Counted from the first letter of the stretch, positions 18,438-28,017 are shown. The stretch is 49,411 nt of DNA from Rhizobium sp. ASV8 (GCF_016429255.1 NZ_JAELUG010000040.1:1-49411); one strand, 5' to 3'. Notes: generated by a model from the letters alone, not told the origin. Numbers and translations: made by a program.

Positions 18438-18914
18438 ATGAAACAGTTAATCGCCCTGCAACGCATATTCACAGCCAATCTGTTGACGACGGGTCGCCAA
18501 TGGCGGCGGGTCGTCGATCTCGCGCTGAGCTCCTATGGCATATCGGAAGCCGCGGCTGCGCCGCTGCTTTGGATTGGCCGATTGGGAGGCGGTGTGCGGC
18601 AGGTGGCTCTTGCCAATTATGTCGGCATCGAAGGCCCGTCTCTGGTCCGGCTGCTCGATCAGCTCGAAAGCATGGATCTGGTCATTCGCAAGGACGATCC
18701 GACGGATCGGCGCGCGAAGGGCTTGTGGCTGACGCCGGAAGGCGAAGTGCTGGCCGCTCGCATGGAGGACGCACTCGACGAATTGCGCGGAAACATCCTT
18801 GGCAACGTCGAACCGGCCGATCTTGAAGCTGCCGTCCGCGTTCTTAAAGCCTTCGAAGAATTCGAGACATGGAAGGCCGTGGCCGCAGAACAGGAGCCGG
18901 AGAAAGTCCTATGA
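18438..18914 (+). CDS. MarR family transcriptional regulator
   Basis: 158-residue winged-helix regulator. The reading MKQLIALQRIFTANLLTTGRQWRRVVD is followed by the helix-turn-helix with VRQVALANYVGIEGPSLVRLLDQLESMDLVIRK and the wing DPTDRRAKGLWLTPEG, the family signature. The TGA overlaps the ATG of the FUSC-family gene (ATGA), so it is the first gene of a four-gene efflux operon and probably its repressor, sensing an aromatic or phenolic compound as related regulators do (inference). Confidence 0.92.
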   Translation: MKQLIALQRIFTANLLTTGRQWRRVVDLALSSYGISEAAAAPLLWIGRLGGGVRQVALANYVGIEGPSLVRLLDQLESMDLVIRKDDPTDRRAKGLWLTPEGEVLAARMEDALDELRGNILGNVEPADLEAAVRVLKAFEEFETWKAVAAEQEPEKVL

Positions 18915-20980
18915 GCATTCCGTCCTGGCGTGAGTGGTTATTTTCCGTCAAAGCCTTCATAGCGGCGGTCATGGCGCTGTTTATCGCGTTGTCGCTGGAT
19001 CTGCCGCGCCCTTATTGGGCGATGGCCGCCGTCTATGTCGTCGCCAACCCGCTCGCCGGCGCAACCAGCTCCAAGGGGCTCTATCGCGCGCTCGGCACGC
19101 TTATCGGTGCCACTGCGTCGGTGATTCTTATCCCGCTCTTCGTCAATGCGCCGGAACTGCTTTCGATCGTGGTTGCGCTCTGGACCGGCACTCTTCTTTT
19201 CATTTCGATGCTGGACCGCACCTCGCGCAGCTATGTCTTCATGCTGGCCGGTTATACGTTGCCGCTGATCGCGCTGCCGACCGTCGGCGCGCCCGAAACC
19301 ATTTTCGATGTGGCGCTTGCTCGTTCGGAAGAGATCCTCATCGGCATCGTCTGCGCGAGCGTTGTCAGCGCCGTCGTCTTTCCGAGCAGCGTCGGCACCG
19401 TTCTCGGCCAGCGGATAGGTTCTTGGTTGGATGACGCCGGCACCTGGGCGGACGAGATCCTGCGCGGTGAGGGTGCTTCGCCCGCAACTCCCCTGAAGCG
19501 CCAGAAGCTTGCCGCCGACGTTTCCGGCCTCGATCTCGTCATCAGCCAGTTGAAATATGATGCTGGCAGCCGCGATATCGTCCGGCATTCACGCGAGCTG
19601 CGCGGTCGTCTGTTGATGCTCTTGCCGCTTTTCTCCTCGCTTGCCGACCGCCTGCATGCCTTGAAGGCCACCGGCAAGCCGCTGCCACAGGAACTGGTTG
19701 CCGTTCTGAACGACGTGGCCGATTGGCTCGGGCAGGGCGGTCGCGGCAAGGTCGATGAGACCGCCGAAACCTTGTCGAGAAAGATCGAGGAGTTGCAGCA
19801 TAATGATCTTGATCTCGGCTGGGATGATCTCGTTCGGTCGAGCGCTCTTGCCCGCCTCAAGGAAATCGTCGACCTTTGGCAGGATTGCCTGGCGTTGCGC
19901 GCCCAGATCGTTTCCGGGCAGCAGGTCGGCACCTGGCGCCCGGCGTTCCGCCATCGCAACGTCGTCGGCCACATCAGGCATTATGATTACGCCCTGCTTG
20001 CCTTTTCGGCGGGTAGTGTTGTCGTTGGAATTGTGGTCGCCTGCTTCTTCTGGATCTATTCCGGATGGCAGGATGGTGCCGGCTTCATCGCGATGGCGGC
20101 CGTTGCTTGCTCGTTTTTCGCCGCGCTCGATCGCCCCGCGCCCTTCATCACCACTATGTTCATCTGGACTGCGGTCAGCCTCGTTGTCGCCTGCGTCTAT
20201 ATCTTCGGTGTCTTGCCGTCGATCTCCGGCTTTGAGATGCTGGTGTTGGTCTTTGCTCCGCCCTTCCTGGTGATGGGCTTGTTGATTACTCGCCCGCAGA
20301 CCAACATGCTCGGCATGCTGCTCGCGGTGAACGGCGCAAGTTTCATCGCGCTGCAGGATCGTTACTCCGCCGATTTCGCCAGCTTCACCAATAGTGCGAT
20401 CGCCGCTCTGGCCGGTGTGGGATTTGCTTTGGTCTGGACGTTGCTCACCCGTCCCTTCGGCGCCGAACTCGCCGCCTGGAGACTGGTCAGGGCGGGATGG
20501 ACGGATCTTGCCGAAACCGCCGCGGGTATCCGTCGCGCCGATCATGAGCGTCTTTCCGGCCGCATCCTCGACCGCCTGGGGCAGCTCGTGCCGCGCCTGG
20601 CAGGCATCGAAGACCGCGAGTTGAAGAAGGTCGATGGCTACGCCGATGTCCGCCTCGGCTTCAACGTCCTGATGCTGCAGAAGGAGCGTGGCCAGCTGAA
20701 ATCCGCCGCCGCATCGGTCAGCGAAGTCCTGATTGGCGTATCGGATTTCTATCGCTCCCGGCTGAAGGTCAAGAGCGCCATCGACCCGTCCGACGATCTG
20801 CGCGCCTCGATCGACCGCAGCCTTGAGGCTGTGGCGCATGAAAAACGGCATGCCGGTCGAGCGAGCCTCGATGCGCTTGTTGGCCTTCGCCGCGCACTCT
20901 TCCCGCATGCGGAACCGCCGGCGAGCTGGCGACCGCCCGTATCCGACACCACTCAACCACTTCCCATTGCCGCCGAGTAA
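18911..20980 (+). CDS. FUSC (AaeB-like) aromatic-acid efflux membrane protein
   Basis: 689-residue inner-membrane protein with the FUSC layout: an N-terminal bundle of TM helices (about 10-160), a cytoplasmic helical part (about 170-360), a second TM bundle (about 365-515) and a C-terminal cytoplasmic part. The starts SWREWLFSVKAFIAAVMALFIALSLDLPRPYWA and LDRTSRSYVFMLAGYTLPLIALP are typical of the AaeB/fusaric-acid-resistance family. ATG 18911 is chosen because it overlaps the marR stop and opens the TM region. Followed by a DUF1656 protein and an HlyD-type adaptor, the AaeX/AaeA partners. Confidence 0.92.
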   Translation: MSIPSWREWLFSVKAFIAAVMALFIALSLDLPRPYWAMAAVYVVANPLAGATSSKGLYRALGTLIGATASVILIPLFVNAPELLSIVVALWTGTLLFISMLDRTSRSYVFMLAGYTLPLIALPTVGAPETIFDVALARSEEILIGIVCASVVSAVVFPSSVGTVLGQRIGSWLDDAGTWADEILRGEGASPATPLKRQKLAADVSGLDLVISQLKYDAGSRDIVRHSRELRGRLLMLLPLFSSLADRLHALKATGKPLPQELVAVLNDVADWLGQGGRGKVDETAETLSRKIEELQHNDLDLGWDDLVRSSALARLKEIVDLWQDCLALRAQIVSGQQVGTWRPAFRHRNVVGHIRHYDYALLAFSAGSVVVGIVVACFFWIYSGWQDGAGFIAMAAVACSFFAALDRPAPFITTMFIWTAVSLVVACVYIFGVLPSISGFEMLVLVFAPPFLVMGLLITRPQTNMLGMLLAVNGASFIALQDRYSADFASFTNSAIAALAGVGFALVWTLLTRPFGAELAAWRLVRAGWTDLAETAAGIRRADHERLSGRILDRLGQLVPRLAGIEDRELKKVDGYADVRLGFNVLMLQKERGQLKSAAASVSEVLIGVSDFYRSRLKVKSAIDPSDDLRASIDRSLEAVAHEKRHAGRASLDALVGLRRALFPHAEPPASWRPPVSDTTQPLPIAAE

Positions 20981-20984
20981 CATC

Positions 20985-21194
20985 ATGCCCGCAGAATTCG
21001 ATCTTTATGGCGTTTATATTCCACGCCTTCTCGTTCTCATGCTCGTGACGCTGTTTGCCGTCATCATCCTAAGACGCCTGCTCGCATGGATCGGAGCCTA
21101 CACTCTGGTCTGGCATCGCGGTCTCTTCGACTTCGCGCTTTACATCCTGCTGCTCGGCGCCGTCTCCTCTGTCTCTCGTTGGTACTTCACATGA
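20985..21194 (+). CDS. DUF1656 (AaeX-like) small membrane protein
   Basis: 69-residue protein beginning MPAEFDLYGVYIPRLLVLML, the usual DUF1656 opening, with two TM helices (about 10-30 and 45-65). Such proteins sit between FUSC permease and membrane-fusion genes in AaeXAB-like operons. Start ATG 20985 lies 4 bases after the FUSC stop; its own stop overlaps the next ATG (ATGA). Function is unknown beyond association with the pump. Confidence 0.9.
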   Translation: MPAEFDLYGVYIPRLLVLMLVTLFAVIILRRLLAWIGAYTLVWHRGLFDFALYILLLGAVSSVSRWYFT

Positions 21195-22081
21195 ATACGT
21201 TCAAACTCATCGGCCGCGTGGTCGTCACGCTCATCTTCGTCGTCGCTGCCGTCTATGTCGGCCGTCAGCTCTGGGGCCATTACATGGATGAACCCTGGAC
21301 ACGCGATGCACGCCTCAGGGCCGATGTCGTCGGCATCGCGCCTGATGTCTCCGGCCTCGTGAGCGACGTCCTCGTCAAGGACAACCAGAGTGTCAAGAAG
21401 GGCGATATCCTCTTTCGTGTCGATCGCGATCGCTTTGCCATCGCGCTTGAGCAGGCGGATGCGGCTCTCGCAAGCAGCAAGGCCGCTCTCGAGCAGGCCC
21501 GCCGCGAGAACGACCGGCAGGGACGCCTTGGCGATGCCGCTTCGATGCAGAAGAAGGAACAGGCGCAGACAGCCGAGGAGCAGGCCGAAGCCTCTCTTCG
21601 CCAGGCGACGGCCAATCGCGAGCTTGCGCAACTGAACCTCGATCGCTCAGAAGTTCGCGCCACCGTCAACGGCACGATTTCGAACCTAAGCCTGCGTCCG
21701 GGCGACTACGTCGCCGCCGGCACAGCCAAGGTCGCTCTTATCGACACCGACTCCCTGCGCGTCGAAGGTTATTTTGAAGAAACCAAGCTGCCGCGCATTC
21801 ACGTCGGCGATGAGGTCGCCATTCATCTGATGGGCCAGGCCGAAAAGCTGACCGGCCACGTCGAAAGCATTGCCTATGGCATCGAGGACCGTGAGCGCAC
21901 GTCCGGCAGCCTGCTTGCCAACATTACGCCGACCTTCAGCTGGGTGCGGCTGGCACAGCGTGTGCCTGTACGCATCGCGCTCGACAAGGTGCCTGACGGT
22001 ACGAAGCTGATCGCCGGTCTGACGGTAACAGCCGAGGTACAGGAAAAAGGCCAGCCCAAAATCGCCAGCGCCGCGGACTGA
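21191..22081 (+). CDS. HlyD/AaeA-type membrane fusion protein
   Basis: 296-residue periplasmic adaptor. One N-terminal TM anchor (about 6-23), then the lipoyl half-motifs PWTRDARLRADVVGIAPDVSG and GDYVAAGTAKVALIDTDSL flanking an alpha-helical hairpin (about residues 85-150), and a C-terminal beta domain. ATG 21191 overlaps the DUF1656 stop. With the FUSC protein it would form a pump across the envelope, probably for aromatic carboxylic acids; an outer-membrane channel is not encoded here. Confidence 0.93.
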   Translation: MNTFKLIGRVVVTLIFVVAAVYVGRQLWGHYMDEPWTRDARLRADVVGIAPDVSGLVSDVLVKDNQSVKKGDILFRVDRDRFAIALEQADAALASSKAALEQARRENDRQGRLGDAASMQKKEQAQTAEEQAEASLRQATANRELAQLNLDRSEVRATVNGTISNLSLRPGDYVAAGTAKVALIDTDSLRVEGYFEETKLPRIHVGDEVAIHLMGQAEKLTGHVESIAYGIEDRERTSGSLLANITPTFSWVRLAQRVPVRIALDKVPDGTKLIAGLTVTAEVQEKGQPKIASAAD

Positions 22082-22100
22082 TCCGAACGCCGGAGAAGAT

Positions 22101-22127
22101 CAGGGCGGCCGAATTCAGGCCGCTCTG
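22101..22127. terminator. Hairpin between convergent hlyD-like gene and msrQ
   Basis: cagggcggcc (22101-22110) pairs with ggccgctctg (22118-22127), 10 bp with one G-U pair, loop gaattca. It lies between convergent genes and covers the msrQ stop codon, so it could serve both directions, though neither side has a good T tract. Confidence 0.4.
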
Positions 22128-22768
22128 GAACTGGATGCGGCGATCGGCCTGCGCGCCGCCCGCCGCCTCTCCATCATAATCGGCCGGTAGGATCTGTAGA
22201 GGATCATGGCGATCAGCAGGCCGATATAGATGAATTGCTCAAGCGACAGGATCTTTGTCGACAGTGCGAAGTGCAAGGCGCCGCATGCGGCGATAATGTA
22301 GACCAGACGGTGCAGCCAGATCCATGTCTTGCCAAGCCGCCGGATCGAGAAGTTGTTCGAGGTCACGGCAAGCGCCAGCAGCATGACGAGCCCTGCCATG
22401 CCGAACATGATGAAGGGCCGTTTCAGCACGTCGTCGACCACAGCCTGCACGTCCAGCGCCTGATCGAGGACCATGTAGACGGTCAGATGCATCAGCGCGT
22501 AGTAGAAGCAGAGCAGGCCGAGCGCGCGGCGATAGCGCAGATAGTTCCAGCCGAAGAGATCGCGAAGCGGGGTGACCGCAAGCGTCAATAGCAGGAAGCG
22601 GATCGCCCACAATCCCAGGAAAAGCTCGAAGGTCTTCACCGCGTCGGCACCGAGCTGATCCGTGGCGCCGAGATAGAATTCCCAGGCGGCCGGCAGAAGG
22701 CCCACCACATAGAGCGCCCAGACCGATGCGGGATGCCAGCGCTTGGGAAGAGCGAAGGAAACAGCCAT
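22115..22768 (-). CDS. msrQ: MsrQ, heme-binding membrane subunit of MsrPQ
   Basis: 217-residue integral membrane protein with about six TM helices; it passes electrons from the quinone pool (or flavin) through heme b to MsrP. YRRALGLLCFYYALMHLTVYM and KTWIWLHRLVYIIAACGALHF carry the histidines that typically ligate heme. Its ATG shares one base with the stop of msrP, so the two are co-translated. Position downstream of msrP is the standard order. Confidence 0.95.
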   Translation of the reverse strand: MAVSFALPKRWHPASVWALYVVGLLPAAWEFYLGATDQLGADAVKTFELFLGLWAIRFLLLTLAVTPLRDLFGWNYLRYRRALGLLCFYYALMHLTVYMVLDQALDVQAVVDDVLKRPFIMFGMAGLVMLLALAVTSNNFSIRRLGKTWIWLHRLVYIIAACGALHFALSTKILSLEQFIYIGLLIAMILYRSYRPIMMERRRAARRPIAASSSRAA

Positions 22769-23718
22769 CAGAAATTCACCCGGAGGTCCATGCCGCTATA
22801 GAGGCTGGCGACCTGATCGGCATAGCCGTTGAAGGGCAGGGTGGGGTGACGGTTGGAGCTGAAGAACCCGCCTTCGCCGATGCGTCGCTCCGTTGCCTGG
22901 CTCCACCGCGGATGATCGACGGCCGGATTGACGTTGGCGTAGAAGCCGTATTCCTGGCTGTTGGTCACCTGCCATGTGTTCAGCGGCTGCTTGTCGGTGA
23001 GGGTAATACGAACGATCGACTTGATGCCTTTGAAACCGTATTTCCACGGCACGACGAGGCGGATCGGCGCGCCATTCTGGTTTGGCAGGGTTTCGCCGTA
23101 GAGGCCAACGGCCAGCAGCGTCAGCGGGTTGCGTGCCTCGTCCAGGCGCAGACCCTCGACATAGGGCCAGTCCAGCGATTGCAGGAGACCCGATTGCCCC
23201 GGCATTTCGGCTGGTCGCACGACCGTTTCGAAAGCCACATACTTGGCGCTGCCCTGCGGCTCCACCTTGTCAAGCAAAGCCGAGAGCGGAAACCCGTCCC
23301 ATGGGACGACCATGGACCAGGCTTCGACGCAGCGCATACGATAGACCCGCTCTTCCGGCGGAAACTCCTTGATCAGCGCATCGACATCGAAAGTGCCGGG
23401 CTTGTTGACCATGCCATCGACCTTGATCGTCCATGGCCGCGGCTTGAACTTGCCGGAGAGGTTCGCCGGATCGGCCTTGTCGAGGCCGAACTCGTAGAAA
23501 TTATTGTAGGTGGTGACGTCCTTGATCGGCGTCAGCTTCTCATCCACCGTATAATTGCTCTTGGTCGCCGTCAGCGCCTCGGCCATGACAGCCTTGCCGC
23601 CAATGGCGGCCATGCCGATGCCGGCTGCCGCCGCCGTAAGAAATTCGCGGCGCTTCAGATAAACCGAGCGCGGCGTGATCTGGGAGGATGCGATTTTCGG
23701 CGGACGGTAGGAGGCCAT
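22768..23718 (-). CDS. msrP: MsrP, periplasmic protein-methionine-sulfoxide reductase (Mo cofactor)
   Basis: 316-residue molybdopterin enzyme that repairs oxidised methionine in periplasmic proteins. A twin-arginine signal is visible: [18 protein letters not shown] at residues 22-39, with cleavage probably after AVMAEA. The oxidoreductase fold follows, with the molybdenum-ligating Cys130 in [11 protein letters not shown], and the block [17 protein letters not shown]. Length is normal. ATG on the minus strand at 23716-23718. The partner msrQ overlaps its stop. Confidence 0.96.
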   Translation of the reverse strand: MASYRPPKIASSQITPRSVYLKRREFLTAAAAGIGMAAIGGKAVMAEALTATKSNYTVDEKLTPIKDVTTYNNFYEFGLDKADPANLSGKFKPRPWTIKVDGMVNKPGTFDVDALIKEFPPEERVYRMRCVEAWSMVVPWDGFPLSALLDKVEPQGSAKYVAFETVVRPAEMPGQSGLLQSLDWPYVEGLRLDEARNPLTLLAVGLYGETLPNQNGAPIRLVVPWKYGFKGIKSIVRITLTDKQPLNTWQVTNSQEYGFYANVNPAVDHPRWSQATERRIGEGGFFSSNRHPTLPFNGYADQVASLYSGMDLRVNF

Positions 23719-24057
23719 GGAACAATTCCTCTATGCGGTAACGGCTTCGATATCAGCGATACGCAGCGGGCACGGATTTTGTTACACTCTTAGGCTGGCA
23801 TTTCCTTGGAAGTGAAAGCAACTTTTTGTGTGCGCTTGTGATCGTGCCGTTTCCTTCCCAAGTCTAGTCCAGCGACTCGTTTGATCGGCTGCAGCCCTTG
23901 CCCGGCGGCGTACCGGATTCGCTTGAGTTGATAGTGACAGTATTGCACGATTGGATTAGGACAATTCCAAAAAGCGGAGTTGCCGGCGTCCCCTTCGGCC
24001 CGAAACCTTTGGCCCCTGCCGACGCCGCACAAATTCCAGGATGACGAGGAAGACACC
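23719..24057. other. Divergent msrP-ilvD intergenic region
   Basis: 339 bases without a gene. It must hold the promoters of msrP (minus) and ilvD (plus). I see no clear -35/-10 pair, no leader peptide rich in branched-chain codons and no terminator-antiterminator pair in front of ilvD, so leader-peptide attenuation is not supported. Confidence 0.6.
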
Positions 24058-25896
24058 ATGCCAGCTTATCGTTCCAGAACCACCACCCACGGCCGCAACA
24101 TGGCCGGCGCGCGCGGCCTTTGGCGTGCGACGGGTATGAAGGACAGCGATTTCGGCAAGCCCATTATCGCGGTGGTCAATTCCTTCACCCAGTTCGTGCC
24201 GGGCCACGTTCACCTCAAGGATCTTGGCCAGCTCGTTGCGCGCGAAATCGAAGCGGCCGGCGGCGTTGCCAAGGAATTCAACACCATCGCCGTCGACGAC
24301 GGTATCGCCATGGGCCATGACGGCATGCTCTATTCGCTGCCGTCGCGCGAACTCATCGCCGACAGCGTCGAATACATGGTCAATGCCCATTGCGCCGACG
24401 CCATGGTCTGCATCTCCAACTGCGACAAGATCACTCCCGGCATGCTCATGGCTTCGTTGCGCCTGAACATCCCGACTGTCTTCGTTTCCGGTGGCCCGAT
24501 GGAGGCCGGCAAGGTCGTGCTGCATGGCAAGAAGGTCGCGCTCGATCTCGTCGATGCCATGGTTGCCGCTGCCGACGACAAGATCAGCGATGAAGACGTC
24601 CAGGTCATCGAGCGCTCCGCCTGTCCGACCTGCGGCTCGTGCTCGGGCATGTTCACGGCCAATTCGATGAACTGCCTGACCGAAGCCCTCGGCCTGTCGC
24701 TGCCGGGCAACGGCTCGACGCTTGCCACTCACTCGGACCGCAAGGAACTCTTCCTCGAAGCCGGCCGTCGGGTCGTTGCTCTGGCGAAGCGTTATTACGA
24801 GCAGGACGACGTGACGGCTCTGCCGCGGACGATCGCTAGCAAGGGCGCGTTCGAGAATGCGATGGCGCTCGATATCGCCATGGGCGGCTCGACCAATACC
24901 GTGCTGCATATCCTCGCGGCAGCCCATGAGGGCGAGATCGATTTCACCATGGACGACATCGATCGTCTGTCGCGGCGTGTTCCCTGCCTGTCCAAGGTGG
25001 CTCCGGCCAAGTCCGACGTTCATATGGAAGACGTGCACCGCGCCGGCGGCATCATGGCGATCCTCGGCGAGTTGAACCGTGCCGGACTAATAAATGCCGA
25101 TCTGCCGACCGTTCACGCTGCGACCCTGGGCGAGGCTCTGGCCCAATGGGATATTGCCGTCACCGACAACAAGGCAGCCCTGGAACTCTTCAGCGCCGCT
25201 CCCGGCGGTGTTCCGACCCAGGTTGCCTTCAGCCAGAGCGCGCGCTGGGAAGAGCTTGATCTCGATCGTGAAAATGGCGTCATCCGCGATGCCCAGCATC
25301 CCTTCTCCAAGGATGGCGGTCTTGCTGTCTTGAAGGGCAATCTGGCGGTCGACGGCTGCATCGTGAAGACGGCGGGCGTCGATGAATCGATCCTGAAGTT
25401 CTCCGGCCCGGCCAAGGTCTTCGAAAGCCAGGACGCTGCCGTCAAGGGCATCCTCGGCAATGAGGTTGTTGCTGGTGACGTGGTCGTCATCCGCTACGAA
25501 GGCCCGAAGGGCGGCCCCGGCATGCAGGAAATGCTCTATCCGACGAGCTATCTGAAGTCGAAGGGCCTCGGCAAGGCTTGCGCGCTCATCACCGACGGTC
25601 GCTTCTCAGGCGGCACCTCCGGCCTGTCTATCGGCCACGCTTCGCCGGAAGCCGCAAACGGCGGCACGATCGGCCTGGTGCACCAAGGCGACATGATCGA
25701 CATCGACATCCCGAACCGCACCATCAGCCTGCGTGTCGACGAAAAGGAACTCGCAGCTCGCCGCGAAGCGCAGAACGCTAGGGGTTGGCATCCGGCCGAA
25801 CCGCGCAAGCGCAACGTGACCACGGCACTCAAGGCCTACGCCGCGTTTGCCACGAGTGCGGATCGCGGCGCTGTTCGCGACCTGGGTGGGAAATAA
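24058..25896 (+). CDS. ilvD: Dihydroxy-acid dehydratase
   Basis: 612-residue Fe-S enzyme that dehydrates dihydroxy-isovalerate and -methylvalerate in valine, leucine and isoleucine synthesis. ATG 24058 ([20 protein letters not shown]) follows gacgaggaag; an in-frame start at 23980 would add a non-conserved N terminus. Cys122 ([11 protein letters not shown]) and Cys195 in [19 protein letters not shown] are the cluster ligands. [17 protein letters not shown] lacks the cysteine found in the short [2Fe-2S] enzymes, placing it with the E. coli-like [4Fe-4S] group. [15 protein letters not shown] closes the conserved core. Confidence 0.98.
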   Translation: MPAYRSRTTTHGRNMAGARGLWRATGMKDSDFGKPIIAVVNSFTQFVPGHVHLKDLGQLVAREIEAAGGVAKEFNTIAVDDGIAMGHDGMLYSLPSRELIADSVEYMVNAHCADAMVCISNCDKITPGMLMASLRLNIPTVFVSGGPMEAGKVVLHGKKVALDLVDAMVAAADDKISDEDVQVIERSACPTCGSCSGMFTANSMNCLTEALGLSLPGNGSTLATHSDRKELFLEAGRRVVALAKRYYEQDDVTALPRTIASKGAFENAMALDIAMGGSTNTVLHILAAAHEGEIDFTMDDIDRLSRRVPCLSKVAPAKSDVHMEDVHRAGGIMAILGELNRAGLINADLPTVHAATLGEALAQWDIAVTDNKAALELFSAAPGGVPTQVAFSQSARWEELDLDRENGVIRDAQHPFSKDGGLAVLKGNLAVDGCIVKTAGVDESILKFSGPAKVFESQDAAVKGILGNEVVAGDVVVIRYEGPKGGPGMQEMLYPTSYLKSKGLGKACALITDGRFSGGTSGLSIGHASPEAANGGTIGLVHQGDMIDIDIPNRTISLRVDEKELAARREAQNARGWHPAEPRKRNVTTALKAYAAFATSADRGAVRDLGGK

Positions 25897-25898
25897 CG

Positions 25899-25973
25899 AA
25901 GCCCCTTCGCCCCGCTAAGCGAGGAGAAGGTGGTCGAGCGTAGCTCGATTGCGAGAGGACGGATGAGGGGCTT
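25899..25973 (+). repeat. Palindromic three-way-junction element (RIME-like)
   Basis: Outer arms aagcccct (25899-25906) and aggggctt (25966-25973) pair perfectly and enclose two hairpins: an imperfect ccttcgccccgc/gcgaggagaagg stem and a perfect tcgagc (25934-25939) / gctcga (25943-25948) stem. The wording (cccttcgccccgc...gaggagaaggtgg...ggatgaggggc) is like the interspersed palindromic repeats of rhizobial genomes. It begins just after the ilvD stop and may act as its terminator. Confidence 0.6.
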
Positions 25974-26031
25974 TCGAGCTCTATCGCAACGGCAGAGCAT
26001 ACCTGTCCCTGCGTTTGCTCCTCACTCTAAT

Positions 26032-26055
26032 CCTCTCCCCGCAGGCGGGGAGAGG
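26032..26055. terminator. Strong hairpin between convergent ilvD and lprI-like gene
   Basis: cctctccccg (26032-26041) pairs perfectly with cggggagagg (26046-26055), loop cagg. It sits between convergent genes, probably as part of the same repeat family as 25899-25973, and could end transcription from both sides although no T tract follows. Confidence 0.5.
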
Positions 26056-26090
26056 GCACACATTCGGCTAAAGCCCCGCAAACCAAACCC

Positions 26091-26438
26091 TTACAGCGGC
26101 CGGTTGATCTGCTTGTATGCCTCATTGAGCTGTTTCAGGCGCTCTTCGTAGGAGGATTTGAGGCAGGCGGCATCGCCGCCGCAGGCTTGACGCTTCTTCA
26201 ACCACTCGGTTTGCTGATCCTGCATCGTGCCGCGCGAGCCCATGGCGAGCAGACCGGAAAGCAGGTCGAAGGTCGTTACCATCTTCACGTCGGCATCGTT
26301 AAGCGCCCTGACGTCGCATATCGTCTTTTCGTCGGGTTTCAGGTTCTGCGCCTCGCAATCGAAGCTGGCGGCCTGTGAGGTGCCGGCCATACCGAATGAG
26401 ATCAGGAGGGCGGTGGCGGCAAGATTGTTCAATCGCAT
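26091..26438 (-). CDS. LprI-like (DUF1311) secreted protein
   Basis: 115-residue secreted protein. Start ATG at 26436-26438 is preferred over an upstream ATG (26540) because aaaggg-aag precedes it and a signal peptide begins there: MRLNNLAATALLISFGMAGTS, cleavage likely after QA before ASFDCEA. The mature part carries four cysteines (FDCEA, TICDV, QACGG, AACLK) and the EWLKKRQACGGDAACLKSSYEERL pattern of the lysozyme-inhibitor LprI N-terminal domain family. Exact role unknown; a periplasmic inhibitor is possible. Confidence 0.8.
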   Translation of the reverse strand: MRLNNLAATALLISFGMAGTSQAASFDCEAQNLKPDEKTICDVRALNDADVKMVTTFDLLSGLLAMGSRGTMQDQQTEWLKKRQACGGDAACLKSSYEERLKQLNEAYKQINRPL

Positions 26439-26613
26439 GTCTGCTTCCCTTTTGACGATTCCCAACGCGAAATGCATGACAGCATGTTTTTGTTCAACGA
26501 GCCTGTTTTTTATCGCAGTAAACGTCCATTTATGCTTCATGCTTCCGCCCTCTTTTCTTTCTAGCGTCGGGCGCTACAACGTTGTTTCAAGAGCATTGAA
26601 GAAGGAAGTTTCC

Positions 26614-28017
26614 ATGCAAGTCCTCCTGAAGCGCACTGCCGTTTCGATGATTGCCCTCATCATGGCGATGCCGCTTTCCGCTGAGGCTCAGACGGCGAAG
26701 ACGCTGCCGCAAAGCCAGACGCAGATGCAGCTCTCCTTTGCACCGCTGGTCAAGCAGACGTCCGGTGCCGTGGTGAACGTTTATGCCGAGCGCGTCGTGC
26801 AGAGCCGGTCGCCTTTTGCCGGTGATCCCTTCTTCGAGCAGTTTTTCGGCCAGCGCATGCCGAATCGCACGGAGAAGCAGTCGTCGCTTGGTTCAGGTGT
26901 CATCGTGGAGGCCAACGGCACGGTCATCACGAACAATCACGTCATCGACGGTGCGGACGATATCAAGATTGCGCTTTCCGATGGCCGCGAGTTTCCTTGT
27001 AAGGTCATCTTGAAGGACGATCGCGTTGATCTGGCCGTTTTGAAGATCCAGTCGAAGAATGAGAGCTTCCCGATCCTGCCGCTCGCCAATTCCGATGCTG
27101 TCGAGGTCGGTGATCTCGTGCTGGCGATCGGTAACCCGTTCGGCGTCGGACAGACGGTTACGAGCGGCATTGTCTCGGCGCTTGCGCGAAACCAGGTGAA
27201 GAACGAAGTCGGTTTCTTCATCCAGACTGATGCGTCGATCAACCCCGGCAATTCCGGCGGCGCGCTGGTGAACATGGCTGGTGAGCTGATCGCCCTCAAC
27301 ACGGCCATCTTTTCGCAGGGCGGCGGTTCGAACGGCATCGGCTTCGCCATTCCCGCCAACCTGGTCAAGGTCTTCCTTGCCGCCGCCGACCGTGGCGACA
27401 AAGCCTTCGAGCGCCCCTATATCGGAGCCTCCTTCGAGCCAGTGACCTCGGATGTTGCCGAAGCGCTTGGCTTGGACAAGGTTCGCGGTGCATTGGTGAC
27501 CAAGGTCGTCGACGGTGGCCCCGCGGCCAAGGCCGGCCTGAAGCCGGGTGAGGTGATCACCGCGATCAACAACATCCCGGTCGAGCATCCCGATGCGCTC
27601 GGCTACCGCCTGACCACTGCAGGGCTCGGCGCCACGGTGTCATTGACGGTGCTCGATAGCGGCAAGGAGCATCAGAGCACCATGACGCTCGCGGCCGCGC
27701 CGGAATCGACACCACGCGACGAACGAGTGATCGAAGGCAACAACCCCTTCTCTGGTGCAACTGTCGCCAATCTCTCGCCGCGCGTTGCCGACGATCTGCA
27801 TATGCCGCCGGACGCGAGCGGTGTCGTGATCGAGAGCCTGAAGTCGAACTCACCGGCCGACCGTCTCGGATTTGCCGTGCGTGATATCGTCATTTCGATC
27901 AACGGCGTCGCGATCAACACCACGGAGGTTCTTCAGAAGACGGTAACCTCCAACCCGAGCTTCTGGCGGGTGGAGATCGAGCGTGACGGCCAGCGTATCC
28001 GGCAGTTCTTCCGATGA
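26614..28017 (+). CDS. HtrA/DegQ-type periplasmic serine protease
   Basis: 467-residue Do-like protease for envelope protein quality control. A signal peptide occupies residues 1-26 (cleavage after AEA). The trypsin-like catalytic triad is His109 (TNNHVIDGADD), Asp139 (DDRVDLAVL) and Ser214 (NPGNSGGALVN). Two PDZ domains follow, about 265-360 (GPAAKAGLKPGEVITAINN) and 385-465 (SPADRLGFAVRDIVISING). Start ATG 26614 follows gaaggaag; much longer in-frame upstream sequence is non-conserved. It overlaps rarA by four bases (ATGA). Confidence 0.95.
   Translation: MQVLLKRTAVSMIALIMAMPLSAEAQTAKTLPQSQTQMQLSFAPLVKQTSGAVVNVYAERVVQSRSPFAGDPFFEQFFGQRMPNRTEKQSSLGSGVIVEANGTVITNNHVIDGADDIKIALSDGREFPCKVILKDDRVDLAVLKIQSKNESFPILPLANSDAVEVGDLVLAIGNPFGVGQTVTSGIVSALARNQVKNEVGFFIQTDASINPGNSGGALVNMAGELIALNTAIFSQGGGSNGIGFAIPANLVKVFLAAADRGDKAFERPYIGASFEPVTSDVAEALGLDKVRGALVTKVVDGGPAAKAGLKPGEVITAINNIPVEHPDALGYRLTTAGLGATVSLTVLDSGKEHQSTMTLAAAPESTPRDERVIEGNNPFSGATVANLSPRVADDLHMPPDASGVVIESLKSNSPADRLGFAVRDIVISINGVAINTTEVLQKTVTSNPSFWRVEIERDGQRIRQFFR

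Noticed and set aside
19589..20986. A 465-codon open frame opposite the FUSC gene
   Set aside because: Shadow frame; the plus-strand protein has clear TM bundles and operon context.
22726..23793. A 355-codon plus-strand frame opposite msrP
   Set aside because: Shadow; MsrP with Tat signal and Mo-ligand Cys is certain on the minus strand.
24000..24057. Leader-peptide attenuator of ilvD
   Set aside because: No short peptide rich in Ile/Val/Leu codons and no competing hairpins in front of ilvD.
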